Shown one piece after another: positions 63,966-64,000 of a DNA stretch of 64,000 bases. The notes under the pieces are model-generated. The model was not told the origin of the DNA, made no database searches, and saw only the letters and a program-made list of their open reading frames with translations. The translations under genes were made by a program, and so were the position numbers. The DNA comes from Methylomarinum vadi. GTDB lineage: Bacteria; Pseudomonadota; Gammaproteobacteria; Methylococcales; Methylomonadaceae. The DNA lies in NCBI RefSeq assembly GCF_000733935.1, contig NZ_JPON01000001.1, positions 3,608,623-3,672,622 on the forward strand, written 5' to 3'. How positions within the stretch are numbered: the stretch's first letter is position 1; each line of letters begins with the position of its first letter.

Positions 63966-64000
63966 TTCAGTATTAAAAAAATTGATATGGAACGCGACCC

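Noticed and set aside
1-64000. CRISPR arrays and tRNA/rRNA genes
   Set aside because: No regularly spaced direct repeats or cloverleaf signals were found by eye; the only long repeats are the four IS200-type copies. A tRNAscan and CRISPR finder run would settle this.

Overview
The window looks like a chromosomal segment of a gammaproteobacterium. The gene set (CysJI, a PEP carboxylase, RLAN-type RimK ligase with peptidases, an SmbP-like protein, CbtAB plus a cobalt-early B12 cluster, an AmtB with an OmpL-like porin) would fit a methanotroph of the Methylococcales, but no diagnostic methane or methanol gene is present, so that placement is inference. No rRNA, tRNA or CRISPR array was recognised.

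Layout. 0-3.4 kb: cysJI assimilatory sulfite reductase. 3.4-9.8 kb: a 35-residue-repeat protein, then a type I secretion set (ABC exporter, HlyD adaptor, TolC-like lipoprotein) in which the ABC gene carries a frameshift and its ATPase domain has lost most catalytic residues. 9.8-11 kb: two abutting copies of a 586-bp IS200-type element. 11-16 kb: ppc, an IS903-group element with a 9-bp target duplication, and an NhaR-like LysR regulator. 16-20.3 kb: an operon of three exported proteins of unknown role, one with three PPC domains. 20.4-31.2 kb: a metal-handling island: a MerR regulator with a recognisable 20-bp-spacer promoter, an SmbP-like His-rich protein, a rhodanese lipoprotein, a SafE-cupredoxin fusion and a copper-type P-ATPase. 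Its middle holds an NMT1-GGDEF sensor gene broken by three insertions (one IS1380-type, two IS200-type), all of whose junctions can be reconstructed.

31.4-46 kb: lipase-maturation-factor-like and MOSC proteins, a possible ADP-ribosyltransferase-like orphan, the bbp2-amtB operon preceded by a sigma-54 promoter and two NtrC-type sites, a Mut7-C RNase-like protein, a DUF748 giant, and a three-gene cluster of ATP-grasp ligase, M14-type peptidase and GNAT/C39 fusion. 46-47.2 kb: thpR and a membrane protein.

47.3-57.2 kb: a cobalamin riboswitch followed by cobalt transporter cbtBA and a corrin-ring operon (cobM, cbiX, cobH, cbiD, cobL, cobI, cbiG, cobE, cobJ, 2Fe-2S ferredoxin). CbiX, CbiD and CbiG point to the cobalt-early (anaerobic-type) route. 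CobJ has a HutX/ChuX-like C-terminal domain, and a small palindromic element sits between cobL and cobI. 57.5-64 kb: two small proteins, a group II intron with its maturase, an M23 peptidase overlapping xseA, a split YeeE/YedE sulfur transporter and a small membrane protein.
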